DNA of 64,000 nucleotides from Rhodococcus_F sp040656415. Lineage in GTDB: Bacteria > Actinomycetota > Actinomycetes > Mycobacteriales > Mycobacteriaceae. Below are positions 40,725 to 49,649 of the stretch, one piece after another. The DNA lies in contig NZ_JBFAMC010000001.1 in NCBI RefSeq assembly GCF_040656415.1, forward strand, positions 1,426,001 through 1,490,000, given 5' to 3'. Position 1 is the stretch's first letter. Each line of letters starts with the position of its first letter. The notes beneath the pieces were generated by a model. That model saw only the letters and a program-made list of their open reading frames with translations, did no database searches and was not told the origin of the DNA. Position numbers and translations under genes: made by a program.

Positions 40725-43673
40725 GTGGCAGGCAAGGCCCGCGTGCACGAGTTGGCAAAAGAACTCGGTGTCACAAGTAAAGAACTACTCGCGACGCTCA
40801 AGGAGCAGGGCGAGTTCGTGAAATCGGCGTCCTCCACGGTGGAGGCACCCGTTGCTCGGCGTCTCAGGGAATCGTTCCCATCGAAGACATCCACCGATGC
40901 AACGAAGGCATCCACGGATTCGGCAGCCCGTCCGGCAGCCAAGCCGGGTGCGCCCACGCCGAGCGCCGCGAAGCCGGGTGCGCCCACACCGAGCGCCGCG
41001 AAGCCGGGTGGACCCCGCCCGGGTCCCAAGCCCGCACCCCGGCCCACGGCAGCATCCCCAACCCCTGCGTCGGCAGCAGGGGCGCAAGCCCCTGCCAAGC
41101 CCGCAGCAAGTGCTGCCACTCCGGCGGCGCCGGCGACCAGTGCTCCCAAACCCGGTCGCCCAACCCCAGCTGCACCGGCTGCGCCTACTCCGGCAGCGCC
41201 GGCATCCCCGGCTGCTTCGGCAACAGGTACTCCGGCAGCTCCCTCCACTGGTCCGAAGCCCGGTGGCCCGCGTCCAGGCCCGAAGCCACCGCGCATCGGT
41301 AACAACCCGTACTCGTCGGCCCCGGCCGAACGCCCAGCTCCCCGTCCGGCTCCGGCCGAACGTCCAACGCCCCGCCCGGGCCAGGGTGGTCCTCGTCCGA
41401 CTCCCGGCCAGGGTGGTCCACGTCCGACACCGGGCCAGGGCGGTCCACGTCCGACTCCCGGCCAGGGTGGTCCACGTCCGACTCCCGGCCAGGGCGGTCC
41501 TCGACCCAGCCCGGGCTCGATGCCTCCACGGCCCAACCCAGGTGCGATGCCGGCCAGGTCGGCGCGTCCGACCCCTGGCGGTCGCCCCGGTCGTCCCGGT
41601 GGCGCTCCGGGCGGTCGTCCCGGTGGCGGCGGTGGCGGTGGCGGATACCGCGGAGGTGCCCCCGGTGGCGGCGGTGGAGCCCCCGGTGGCGGTGCTCCCA
41701 CAGGTGGTTTCCGTGGTCGCCCCGGTGGTGGTGGACGTCCGGGACAGCGCGGCGCTGCAGCCGGAGCGTTCGGTCGCCCCGGTGGTGCCCCGCGACGCGG
41801 TCGCAAGTCCAAGCGGCAGAAGCGCCAGGAATACGACTCGATGCAGGCGCCCGCCGTCGGTGGTGTGCGGTTGCCCCGTGGCAACGGCGAGACCATTCGC
41901 CTCGCTCGTGGCGCCTCACTCTCGGACTTCGCGGAGAAGATCGACGCAAACCCGGCAGCATTGGTGCAGGCGCTGTTCAACCTCGGCGAGATGGTTACGG
42001 CGACCCAGTCGGTCAATGACGAGACGCTCGAACTGCTCGGCAGTGAGATGAACTATGTCGTTCAGGTAGTCAGTCCCGAGGACGAAGACCGCGAACTGCT
42101 CGACAGCTTCGACCTCACCTACGGCGAGGACGAAGGCGGCGAAGAGGACCTCGAGTCCCGTCCGCCGGTGGTCACCGTCATGGGCCACGTCGATCACGGT
42201 AAGACCAGGCTGCTCGACACGATCCGCAAGGCCAACGTGCGCGAGGCCGAGGCAGGCGGAATCACGCAGCACATCGGCGCCTACCAGGTGCTTACCGAGC
42301 TCGACGGCAACGAACGTCTCGTGACGTTCATCGACACGCCGGGCCACGAGGCCTTTACGGCCATGCGTGCTCGTGGTGCCAAGGCCACCGACCTCGCGAT
42401 CCTGGTCGTGGCAGCCGACGATGGCGTCATGCCGCAGACGGTGGAGGCGATCAACCACGCCCAGGCGGCCGACGTGCCGATCGTGGTCGCCGTGAACAAG
42501 ATCGACAAGGAGGGCGCGAACCCGGACAAGATTCGGCAGCAGCTCACCGAGTACGGCCTGGTCACCGAGGAGTACGGCGGAGACACCATGTTCGTCGACA
42601 TCTCGGCGAAGCAGGGCACCAACATCGACTCACTGCTCGAAGCGGTGTTGTTGACGGCGGATGCGGCCCTGGACCTGCGAGCGAACCCGGATATGGACGC
42701 CCAGGGTGTCGCCATCGAGGCGCACCTCGACCGTGGGCGCGGCCCCGTCGCAACGGTGCTCATCCAGCGCGGAACGCTACGGGTCGGTGACTCGATCGTG
42801 GCCGGTGACGCGTACGGACGCGTGCGCCGCATGGTCGACGAGTACGGCGAGGACGTGCTCGAGGCACTGCCTTCGCGCCCGGTCCAGGTGGTCGGATTCA
42901 CGTCGGTTCCGGGGGCAGGCGACAACCTGCTCGTCGTCGACGAGGACCGCATCGCTCGTCAGATCGCCGACCGGCGCAATGCGCGCAAGCGCAACGCCTT
43001 GGCTGCCAAGAGCCGCAAGCGCATCAGCCTCGAGGACCTGGATTCGGCTCTCAAGGAGACCTCGCAGCTCAACCTCATCCTCAAGGGCGACAACTCGGGA
43101 ACCGTGGAGGCTCTGGAAGAGGCCCTCCACGGCATCGAGATCGACGACGAGGTGCAGTTGCGCGTCATCGACCGCGGTGTCGGTGGCGTTACCGAGACCA
43201 ACGTCAACCTGGCCGCGGCGTCCAACGCGATCATCATCGGGTTCAACGTCCGCGCCGAGGGTAAAGCGACGGAGCTCGCGAACCGCGAGGGCGTCGACAT
43301 CCGGTACTACTCGGTGATCTACCAGGCCATCGACGAGGTCGAGAAGGCGCTCAAGGGGATGCTCAAGCCGATCTTCGAGGAGGTCGAACTGGGCAAGGCC
43401 GAGATCCGTGCGATGTTCCGTTCCTCCAAGGTCGGCAATATCGCCGGCTGCCTTGTCACGTCCGGTATCGTCCGTCGCAATGCGAAGGCCAGGCTGCTGC
43501 GTGACAATGCGGTTGTCGCCGAGACCGTCACCATCTCCTCGCTCAAGCGGGAGAAGGATGATGCGGTCGAGGTACGTGAGGGTTACGAGTGTGGTTTGAC
43601 GATTACCTACTCCGATATCAAGGTGGGTGACGTCATCGAGGTCTACGAGCTTCGGGAAAAGCCGCGCGACTAG
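40725..43673 (+). CDS. infB: Translation initiation factor IF-2
   Basis: GTPase that brings initiator tRNA to the 30S subunit. The product has 982 residues. Residues 1-50 are the IF2_N helical domain (VHELAKELGVTSKELLATLK). Residues about 60-375 are a long Ala/Pro then Gly/Pro/Arg-rich region with tandem nonapeptides (QGGPRPTPG) and an RGG-like stretch. The G domain begins near 480 (VTVMGHVDHGKT, then DTPGHEAFTAMRARG and NKIDK), followed by domains II to IV. GTG 40725 is chosen for GAGGAG 5 bases upstream. The large low-complexity N-terminus is characteristic of actinobacterial IF-2. Confidence 0.96.
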   Translation: MAGKARVHELAKELGVTSKELLATLKEQGEFVKSASSTVEAPVARRLRESFPSKTSTDATKASTDSAARPAAKPGAPTPSAAKPGAPTPSAAKPGGPRPGPKPAPRPTAASPTPASAAGAQAPAKPAASAATPAAPATSAPKPGRPTPAAPAAPTPAAPASPAASATGTPAAPSTGPKPGGPRPGPKPPRIGNNPYSSAPAERPAPRPAPAERPTPRPGQGGPRPTPGQGGPRPTPGQGGPRPTPGQGGPRPTPGQGGPRPSPGSMPPRPNPGAMPARSARPTPGGRPGRPGGAPGGRPGGGGGGGGYRGGAPGGGGGAPGGGAPTGGFRGRPGGGGRPGQRGAAAGAFGRPGGAPRRGRKSKRQKRQEYDSMQAPAVGGVRLPRGNGETIRLARGASLSDFAEKIDANPAALVQALFNLGEMVTATQSVNDETLELLGSEMNYVVQVVSPEDEDRELLDSFDLTYGEDEGGEEDLESRPPVVTVMGHVDHGKTRLLDTIRKANVREAEAGGITQHIGAYQVLTELDGNERLVTFIDTPGHEAFTAMRARGAKATDLAILVVAADDGVMPQTVEAINHAQAADVPIVVAVNKIDKEGANPDKIRQQLTEYGLVTEEYGGDTMFVDISAKQGTNIDSLLEAVLLTADAALDLRANPDMDAQGVAIEAHLDRGRGPVATVLIQRGTLRVGDSIVAGDAYGRVRRMVDEYGEDVLEALPSRPVQVVGFTSVPGAGDNLLVVDEDRIARQIADRRNARKRNALAAKSRKRISLEDLDSALKETSQLNLILKGDNSGTVEALEEALHGIEIDDEVQLRVIDRGVGGVTETNVNLAAASNAIIIGFNVRAEGKATELANREGVDIRYYSVIYQAIDEVEKALKGMLKPIFEEVELGKAEIRAMFRSSKVGNIAGCLVTSGIVRRNAKARLLRDNAVVAETVTISSLKREKDDAVEVREGYECGLTITYSDIKVGDVIEVYELREKPRD
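41379..41513 (+). repeat. Five 27-base tandem repeats inside infB
   Basis: Five near-identical in-frame units beginning GGCCAGGG(T/C)GGTCC and ending CCGACTCCC or a close variant, encoding QGGPRPTPG (last copy QGGPRPSPG). Variation is mostly at third codon positions. They are part of the IF-2 linker and not a CRISPR array, as there are no unique spacers. Confidence 0.92.
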
Positions 43674-43697
43674 TCATCGCTGGTGCAGTGTCATCCG

Positions 43698-43741
43698 GTG
43701 TGCGCTTCTCCACCGATTCGATCGGTCGGGGAAGCGCACAC
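43698..43741 (+). other. Long stem-loop between infB and the ylxP-like gene
   Basis: GTGTGCGCTTC (43698-43708) pairs with GAAGCGCACAC (43731-43741). Inside, CCACCGAT and ATCGGT-C-GG continue the stem with one bulge to a TCG loop, giving about 20 pairs. It ends directly before the GAAGGAGG ribosome-binding site of the next gene. No U-run follows, so it may be a processing or attenuation structure or an actinobacterial-type terminator. Confidence 0.7.
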
Positions 43742-43759
43742 CTCCCGAAGGAGGAAAGC

Positions 43760-44050
43760 TTGTACGTAGGTGCGCTCGAGCTGGACATCTTGCTCGGTGA
43801 CGTGCGATCTCTCAAAGAGAAGCGTGCAATGGTCAAACCGGTGCTGGCAGACCTGCGACGCTACGGCGTGTCGGCGGCGGAGACCGGAGAACACGACCGG
43901 TTCAGGCGGTCGATGCTCGGTGTATCCATGGCGAGTTCCGCCGTCGATCACATCCACGAGGTGCTCGACACGTGCGAGCGGCATGTCGCCGAGTTGCCGG
44001 AACTGCAGCTGCTTGCCGTCCGGCGAAGGATCTTCGGTCCCGAGGACTGA
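43760..44050 (+). CDS. DUF503 family protein (YlxP-like)
   Basis: A 96-residue protein of the DUF503 family, usually encoded between infB and rbfA. LYVGALELDILLGDVRSLKEKR at the start and the AVDHIHEVLDTCERHV helix are typical. The function is unproven; the gene position suggests ribosome or RNA biology. The TTG start at 43760 is chosen because GAAGGAGG lies 6 bases upstream and the family begins at this point; longer in-frame readings would cross the stem-loop. Confidence 0.87.
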   Translation: MYVGALELDILLGDVRSLKEKRAMVKPVLADLRRYGVSAAETGEHDRFRRSMLGVSMASSAVDHIHEVLDTCERHVAELPELQLLAVRRRIFGPED

Positions 44051-44166
44051 CTCGGTGCGCTTGCCCACCCCGCCGCGCTCCCAGCGTGGCATGCAGAATG
44101 AACTACACAGCCGCACACGAAACTGCACAATTCATCGAGCGGCCAGGGAGAGGAAGTCTGATTGCC

Positions 44167-44655
44167 ATGGTGGATCCCGCCCGGGCACGCAAACTCGCCA
44201 AGCGCATCGGCACCATCGTTGCGACTGCGATCGATCACGAAATCAAGGATCCTCGGCTGCAGTTCGTCACCATCACCGACACCAAGGTGACCGCCGACCT
44301 CCACGACGCCACCGTGTACTACACAGTGATGGGGGCCGACCTCGACACCGAACCGGATATGGCCACCGCGGCGGTCGGACTCGAGAAGGCGAAGGGGGTA
44401 CTGCGCTCCAAGGTAGGCGCAGGCACCGGTGTGAGGTTCACGCCGACGCTGACGTTCGTGGCGGACACGGTCCCCGACACGGCCCGTCACATGGAGGAAC
44501 TCCTCGCTCGTGCTCGTGCCGCAGATGAGAAGGTCGCGCGGATCGCAGCCGACGCAACTCCAGCGGGAGACCCGGACCCGTACAGGGAGCCGCGAGCCGA
44601 GGACGCGGACGACAGTGATGTCGACACGCCGTCGAGTTCCCGCCGGGCGGACTGA
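44167..44655 (+). CDS. rbfA: Ribosome-binding factor A
   Basis: A 162-residue KH-like 30S maturation factor. RARKLAKRIGTIVATAIDHE at the N-terminus, DPRLQFVTITDTKVTADL and the VGLEKAKGVLRSKVG segment are typical. The C-terminus adds an acidic, probably disordered tail of about 40 residues (DADDSDVDTPSSS). ATG 44167 is used with GAGAGGAAG about 11 bases upstream. The 116 bases after the previous gene show no extra gene. nrnA follows after 11 bases. Confidence 0.93.
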   Translation: MVDPARARKLAKRIGTIVATAIDHEIKDPRLQFVTITDTKVTADLHDATVYYTVMGADLDTEPDMATAAVGLEKAKGVLRSKVGAGTGVRFTPTLTFVADTVPDTARHMEELLARARAADEKVARIAADATPAGDPDPYREPRAEDADDSDVDTPSSSRRAD

Positions 44656-44666
44656 CCCCGAGCAAC

Positions 44667-45668
44667 ATGACCCATACTCAGCGGACATCCCTGCCCGAAC
44701 TCGATCGCGACGAGGTGCATCTGCCGCGGGCGATTGCCGTTCTCGAGAACGCAACATCCGTGACGGTTCTGTGTCACGTCCAACCCGATGCCGACACGAT
44801 CGGTAGCGGGCTCGCCTTGGCGCTGGTGCTCGAACGCAAGGGGATCCCGGTACAGGTCGCGTTCGGTGCACCCGACGAGCTGCCCGAGTCGATGCGTGAA
44901 TTTCCGGGCACCCACCTGCTGGTGCCCGCCGGTCAGGTTCGCCGAAACGTCGATCTGCTGGTCACCGTGGACTGCGGCAGCGTAGGGCGCCTCGGTAGGC
45001 TTGCCGACCGCCTCGAGGACGCAGGTGGGACGCTCGTCATCGACCACCATCGGTCCAACACCCGGTTCGGCCAGATGAACCTGATCGATGAGTCGGCAGA
45101 GTCGACCACGGCAGTCGTGGTGAAGATGTTCGACCTTTGGGGTGTGGACATCGACGCGGACCTCGCGCATTGCCTGTACGCGGGGTTGGTGACCGACACC
45201 GGTTCGTTCCGATGGGTACAACCCGGCACCCACGCCCTCGCCGAGAGACTCCTCGCCACCGGCATCGACGGCGCTCGCATTGCCCGCAGCCTGCTCGACA
45301 CCCACCCTTTCGGTTGGTTGCCCATGCTCTCAGAAGTGCTCGCCTCGGCGACACTCGTCCCAAGCGCGGCTGGAGGGCGCGGTCTGGTGTATGCGGTGAT
45401 CCGGCAGGCCGACGTCGGAGACCTCCGCTCCGAGGAGATCGAGAGCGTCATAGACATCGTCCGGACCACCTCCGAGGCCGAGGTGGCCGCAGTTCTCAAG
45501 GAATCCGCGGATGGTAGCTGGGCTGTGTCGCTCCGGTCGAAATCGCACGTAGACGTCTCCCTCGTCGCGGGGTACCTCGGCGGCGGCGGTCACCGCTTTG
45601 CCGCCGGCTACACCGTCACGGCTACAGCCAGTGAGATCGTGACGTCGCTGGTCGACTCCCTCGGCTGA
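44667..45668 (+). CDS. DHH/DHHA1 phosphoesterase (NrnA / CnpB type)
   Basis: A 333-residue phosphoesterase. The DHH-domain metal ligands appear in HVQPDADTIGSG, VTVDCGS and VIDHHRSN; the DHHA1 domain ends with GGGGHRFAAGYT. The M. tuberculosis relative Rv2837c acts on nano-RNA, pAp and cyclic di-AMP products, so a role in oligoribonucleotide or c-di-AMP turnover is likely. ATG 44667 follows rbfA by 11 bases, as in mycobacteria. Which substrate dominates here cannot be read from sequence. Confidence 0.9.
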   Translation: MTHTQRTSLPELDRDEVHLPRAIAVLENATSVTVLCHVQPDADTIGSGLALALVLERKGIPVQVAFGAPDELPESMREFPGTHLLVPAGQVRRNVDLLVTVDCGSVGRLGRLADRLEDAGGTLVIDHHRSNTRFGQMNLIDESAESTTAVVVKMFDLWGVDIDADLAHCLYAGLVTDTGSFRWVQPGTHALAERLLATGIDGARIARSLLDTHPFGWLPMLSEVLASATLVPSAAGGRGLVYAVIRQADVGDLRSEEIESVIDIVRTTSEAEVAAVLKESADGSWAVSLRSKSHVDVSLVAGYLGGGGHRFAAGYTVTATASEIVTSLVDSLG

Positions 45669-45678
45669 GGCACTCTTC

Positions 45679-47031
45679 TTGACCGACTCCCCAGAAGTGA
45701 CAGGCGATACCACCGCCTACACGGTCTTCCGGCTGGCGCTGCCCGCGCTCGGGGTTCTGGTTGCCGAACCGATCTACCTACTCTTCGATATCGCCGTCGT
45801 CGGGCGGCTGGGTGCGCTGGCCCTCGCGGGGCTTGCCGTCGGAGGTCTCGTCCTGACTCTGGTCAGTACCCAGCTGACTTTCCTGTCTTACGGCACCACT
45901 GCGCGAGCGTCCCGGATGCACGGTGCAGGCGACTCGCGAGGCGCCGTGCGAGAAGGCGTTCAGGCAACGTGGTTGGCGTTGGGTATCGGTGCTCTAGTAG
46001 TTGCTCTGGTCCAACTGCTCGCACGGCCGGTCACATCTGCGATCGCCGGGGATGCCGCCATCGCGGCAGCCGCTGAGGATTGGTTGCGGATCGCGATCTT
46101 CGGTGCCCCGTTGATCCTCATTGCGATGGCGGGCAACGGGTGGATGCGCGGAGTTCAGAACACTGTGCGGCCTCTACGTTTCGTGGTTGCAGGTCTAGCC
46201 GTGTCGGCTGTGGCCTGCCCAGTCCTCGTGCACGGCCTCTGGGGTGCACCGCGGCTGGGGCTCGAGGGCTCGGCTGTCGCCAATGTCGCCGGACAGAGCC
46301 TGTCGGCGAGCTTGTTCGTCGGCGCCTTGGTGGTCGAGCGAGTGTCCCTGGGTCCCCAATGGACAGTCATGCGCGCCCAGATGAGCCAAGGAAGGGACCT
46401 GATTCTTCGGAGCCTGGCGTTCCAGGCATGCTTTCTGGCCGCCGCCGCTGTCGCGTCCAGGTTCGGCGCAGCTGCCGTTGCGGCTCACCAAGTGGTGCTG
46501 CAGTTGTGGAACCTCATCGCTCTCACGCTGGATTCTCTCGCCATCGCTGCCCAGGCTCTGGTGGGTGCCGCTCTCGGCGCAGGCCGCGCTCTCGGTGCCA
46601 CCCGACTGTCGTGGCGAATAACCCGCTGGTCGACCGTCTTCGCAGTGGGACTGGCGCTGACCTTCGCCATCGGTTACGCGGCGATACCTGGATTGTTCAC
46701 CACGGACCGAGCGGTGCTCGAGGAAATATCGATCGCATGGTGGTTCCTCGTCGCGATCTTGCCCGTCGCCGGCGTGGTATTCGCCTTGGACGGGGTGCTC
46801 CTCGGAGCGGGCGACGTCGCCTTCTTGCGAAACGCTACGTTGGCGTGCGCGTTTGTCGGCTTCCTCCCGCTGATCTTGTTGTCGATGTTGCACGATTGGG
46901 GCTTGGCGGGAATCTGGACGGGACTGGCCTTGTTCTTAATTCTTCGGATGCTTGCCGTGGTATCGAGGGTCGGTGCGGGCGAATGGGCTGTGGTCGGGTC
47001 CGATCTGCAGGCTAATCACGGATCGCGGTGA
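45679..47031 (+). CDS. dinF: MATE-family efflux transporter (DinF-like)
   Basis: A 450-residue membrane protein with about 12 hydrophobic helices. The MATE start FRLALPALGVLVAEPIYLLFD and the PRLGLEGSAVANVAGQSLSA segment support the DinF branch. It probably exports cationic or toxic compounds in exchange for H+ or Na+. TTG 45679 is given; GTG 45697 is an in-frame alternative. It lies 10 bases after the DHH gene, matching the Rv2837c-Rv2836c pair. Confidence 0.87.
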   Translation: MTDSPEVTGDTTAYTVFRLALPALGVLVAEPIYLLFDIAVVGRLGALALAGLAVGGLVLTLVSTQLTFLSYGTTARASRMHGAGDSRGAVREGVQATWLALGIGALVVALVQLLARPVTSAIAGDAAIAAAAEDWLRIAIFGAPLILIAMAGNGWMRGVQNTVRPLRFVVAGLAVSAVACPVLVHGLWGAPRLGLEGSAVANVAGQSLSASLFVGALVVERVSLGPQWTVMRAQMSQGRDLILRSLAFQACFLAAAAVASRFGAAAVAAHQVVLQLWNLIALTLDSLAIAAQALVGAALGAGRALGATRLSWRITRWSTVFAVGLALTFAIGYAAIPGLFTTDRAVLEEISIAWWFLVAILPVAGVVFALDGVLLGAGDVAFLRNATLACAFVGFLPLILLSMLHDWGLAGIWTGLALFLILRMLAVVSRVGAGEWAVVGSDLQANHGSR

Positions 47032-47068
47032 TCGTAAGTGGCGAAACATGATCGGAAAGGTGGTTGAC

Positions 47069-47998
47069 GTGGCACCCAAATTGATGGCGGTGAGCGACAT
47101 CCATGTAGGGCATCGGGGGAACCGGCCGGTCATCGAGGACATCTACCCTGATTCACCCGAGGACTGGTTGATCCTTGCGGGCGACGTCTCGGAGAAGACG
47201 GACGACATCCGCTGGGCATTGGAGCTCCTCCGTAGCCGTTTTGCGGAGGTCATCTGGGTACCCGGCAACCACGAGCTCTGGACGACCGCAAAGGACCCGG
47301 TGCAGATCTTCGGAGCCGCACGCTACGACTACCTCGTCAGCGTGTGCCGAGAGCTAGGTGTCATCACGCCCGAGGATCCGTTCCCGGTGTGGAATGCAGA
47401 CGATGGCCCCGTCACGCTGGTTCCGATGTTCCTGCTGTACGACTACACCTTCTTGCCGGACGGCGCGACGACGAAAGAAGAAGGCCTCACCATCGCGCGC
47501 GAGAACAACGTGGTGGCCACCGATGAATTCCTTCTGTCGAGTGAACCTTACGGAAGCCGAGATGCATGGTGCCACGACCGAGTGACGACGACACAGGCAC
47601 GCTTGGATGCTCTTCCCGACGGGACGCGGACAATTCTGATCAACCACTTTCCACTCGTACGGGAGCCGACTCAGGTTTTGTGGTATCCGGAGTTCTCACT
47701 TTGGTGCGGAACCGAACTGACCGCCGACTGGCACACCCGGTACAACGCCGTCTGCGCCGTGTACGGGCATCTGCACATCCCGCGCACCACCTACTACGAC
47801 GGGATCCGGTTCGAGGAGGTATCACTGGGCTACCCCAGAGAGTGGCAGCGGCGCGGTCTTCCGGACAGACTTCTCCGCCAGATCTTGCCGGTTCCCGAGT
47901 ATCCGCCTGGAACATTGAACAAGTGGGGAGGCCATTTCAAGGTGACTCCGGAGCAGGAAGCACAGGTGGAGAAGATGCGGGCCAGGAGGGGCTTGTGA
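47069..47998 (+). CDS. pptH: Metallophosphoesterase, PptH-like phosphopantetheinyl hydrolase
   Basis: A calcineurin-type phosphoesterase of about 309 residues with all five metal blocks: SDIHVGH, GDVSE, GNHELW, NHFPL and YGHLHIPR. The M. tuberculosis orthologue by position is Rv2795c, reported to remove phosphopantetheine from carrier proteins and so oppose PptT. GTG 47069 is chosen for AAAGGTGG 7 bases upstream; ATG 47048 is in frame. Its stop overlaps the pptT start (GTGA), so the two opposing enzymes should be made together. Confidence 0.85.
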   Translation: MAPKLMAVSDIHVGHRGNRPVIEDIYPDSPEDWLILAGDVSEKTDDIRWALELLRSRFAEVIWVPGNHELWTTAKDPVQIFGAARYDYLVSVCRELGVITPEDPFPVWNADDGPVTLVPMFLLYDYTFLPDGATTKEEGLTIARENNVVATDEFLLSSEPYGSRDAWCHDRVTTTQARLDALPDGTRTILINHFPLVREPTQVLWYPEFSLWCGTELTADWHTRYNAVCAVYGHLHIPRTTYYDGIRFEEVSLGYPREWQRRGLPDRLLRQILPVPEYPPGTLNKWGGHFKVTPEQEAQVEKMRARRGL

Positions 47999-48678
47999 TC
48001 GAAAGAATCCTGCCGCCCGCGGTGGCGTGGTCCGAACTGTTCGAGGATCCGCCTGGCCTACGCCCGCACCCGCAGGAGGAGGCCCTCATCGGAAGGGCAG
48101 TGGAGAAGCGGCGCCGAGAGTTCACGAGCGCCAGGCATTGTGCACGCCTGGCTATGGCGAAGCTGGGTGTCGAACCCGCCCCGATTCTTCGCGGCGACAA
48201 GGGCGCCCCGGTATGGCCGCGTGGGCTGGTAGGAAGCCTTACGCACTGTGATGGCTATCGCGGCGCCGTGCTCGGTCACTCGATGCAAGTGAGGTCCCTG
48301 GGAATCGACGCCGAACCACATGAGGAATTGCCGGACGGCGTGTTGGACGCGATAAGCCTCGAGGGCGAACGGGCGTGGCTTTCGGCCCCAGATGTTTCCA
48401 CGAACTGGCGTGCGGATGGCGTCGGTCCTGTGCACCGCGACAGGCTGCTGTTCTGCGCCAAGGAAGCCACTTACAAGGCGTGGTTCCCGCTCACCCGGCG
48501 GTGGCTCGGGTTCGAGGACGCGCACATCACGTTCGAGTCCCACGGGGACGGCACAGGCACCTTCCACTCGGATCTTCTCGTCTCCGGGGAGACCGTCACC
48601 GGGCCACCGTTGGCATCGTTCGACGGGCAGTGGCTGGTATCCGACGGGTTGATCATCACCGCGATCGTCGCAACGTAG
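47995..48678 (+). CDS. pptT: 4'-phosphopantetheinyl transferase
   Basis: Transfers phosphopantetheine from CoA to acyl-carrier domains of type I FAS, polyketide and nonribosomal peptide synthases, needed for mycolic acids and siderophores. The 227-residue product has the Mg2+/CoA motif LGIDAEP near residue 103 and FCAKEATYKAWFPLT near 153. The start ERILPPAVAWSE and the length match PptT. GTG 47995 overlaps the upstream stop by 4 bases, with AGGAGGGG just before it. Confidence 0.94.
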   Translation: MIERILPPAVAWSELFEDPPGLRPHPQEEALIGRAVEKRRREFTSARHCARLAMAKLGVEPAPILRGDKGAPVWPRGLVGSLTHCDGYRGAVLGHSMQVRSLGIDAEPHEELPDGVLDAISLEGERAWLSAPDVSTNWRADGVGPVHRDRLLFCAKEATYKAWFPLTRRWLGFEDAHITFESHGDGTGTFHSDLLVSGETVTGPPLASFDGQWLVSDGLIITAIVAT

Positions 48679-48727
48679 CTTCTGCTGATTTCGTCGGTTC
48701 CACCGCCGACTGGCAGAATTGGAACCC

Positions 48728-49645
48728 GTGTCTGCACGTGACAAGCCCTCTTCCGGCCTCGTCGGCGCCGGACTGCTCATCGTCGACAAGGACGCGGGCA
48801 TCACCAGCCATGACGTGGTGGCCCGTTGCCGAAAACTACTCGGCACTCGAAAAGTCGGGCACGCCGGCACTCTCGACCCCATGGCCACGGGGGTGTTGGT
48901 CCTGGGCGTGGAACGGGCGACGAAGTTGCTCGGGCTTCTCTCCCTGACCACGAAGGCGTACACCGCCACGATCCGGTTGGGGCAGGCCATGACCACCGAC
49001 GACGCCGAGGGGGAAATCGTTGCGACGGCTGATGCGTCAGGCCTGACCGACCAGGAGATTGCCGTCGGGGTGAACGCCCTGACCGGAGACATCCGACAGA
49101 TCCCCTCGAGTGTCAGTTCCATCAAGGTGGACGGTAGGCGAGCGCACGCGCTGATCCGTGCAGGCGAGAAGTTCGAACTCGATGCCCGACCTGTCACGGT
49201 CTCGCGCTTCGACGTCACCGCTAGGCGGACGCTGGGCACGTTCGTCGATCTCGATGTAGAGGTGGAATGTTCTTCCGGAACGTATATTCGGGCGCTTGCG
49301 CGTGATCTCGGTCTCGCGCTGACCGGCGTCGGCGGACATCTCACCTCTCTGCGCCGAACCCGGGTGGGTCCGTTCACGCTCGACCAAGCGCGCACTCTCG
49401 AGAAACTGGCCGAGGATCCCGGAGTGAGTCTCGACATCGATGCCGCGGCGCAGACTGCGTTCCCGCATCGACAGATCGACGCTGACGAGGCCGAATCGAT
49501 CAGTCAGGGCCGGTGGCTCGAACCGATCGGAATCAGAGGTGTCTACGCCGCGATTGACCCGAACGGGCACACCATCGCGTTGCTCCAAGAGCGCGGAAAG
49601 CGCGCGAGCTCCGTCATGGTGGTTCGCCCGGCGACGTTGAGGTGA
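48728..49645 (+). CDS. truB: tRNA pseudouridine-55 synthase
   Basis: Makes pseudouridine 55 in the T-loop of tRNAs. The 305-residue product has the motif KVGHAGTLDPMATG with catalytic Asp50, the later SSGTYIRALARDLG and a C-terminal actinobacterial TruB extension with a PUA-like fold. GTG 48728 is preferred; a TTG 9 bases earlier is in frame. The 49-base gap from pptT has no terminator. Its end is only 4 bases from the convergent mntR stop. Confidence 0.93.
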   Translation: MSARDKPSSGLVGAGLLIVDKDAGITSHDVVARCRKLLGTRKVGHAGTLDPMATGVLVLGVERATKLLGLLSLTTKAYTATIRLGQAMTTDDAEGEIVATADASGLTDQEIAVGVNALTGDIRQIPSSVSSIKVDGRRAHALIRAGEKFELDARPVTVSRFDVTARRTLGTFVDLDVEVECSSGTYIRALARDLGLALTGVGGHLTSLRRTRVGPFTLDQARTLEKLAEDPGVSLDIDAAAQTAFPHRQIDADEAESISQGRWLEPIGIRGVYAAIDPNGHTIALLQERGKRASSVMVVRPATLR

Positions 49646-49649
49646 ACGC

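Noticed and set aside
41379..41513. CRISPR-like repeat array
   Set aside because: Units are contiguous and in frame, encode a nonapeptide and have no spacers; no cas genes are present.
40613..42016. Minus-strand frame of 467 codons with a Pro/Gly-rich repetitive product
   Set aside because: It is the mirror of the infB repeat region; the repeats make both strands open. The IF-2 reading is certain.
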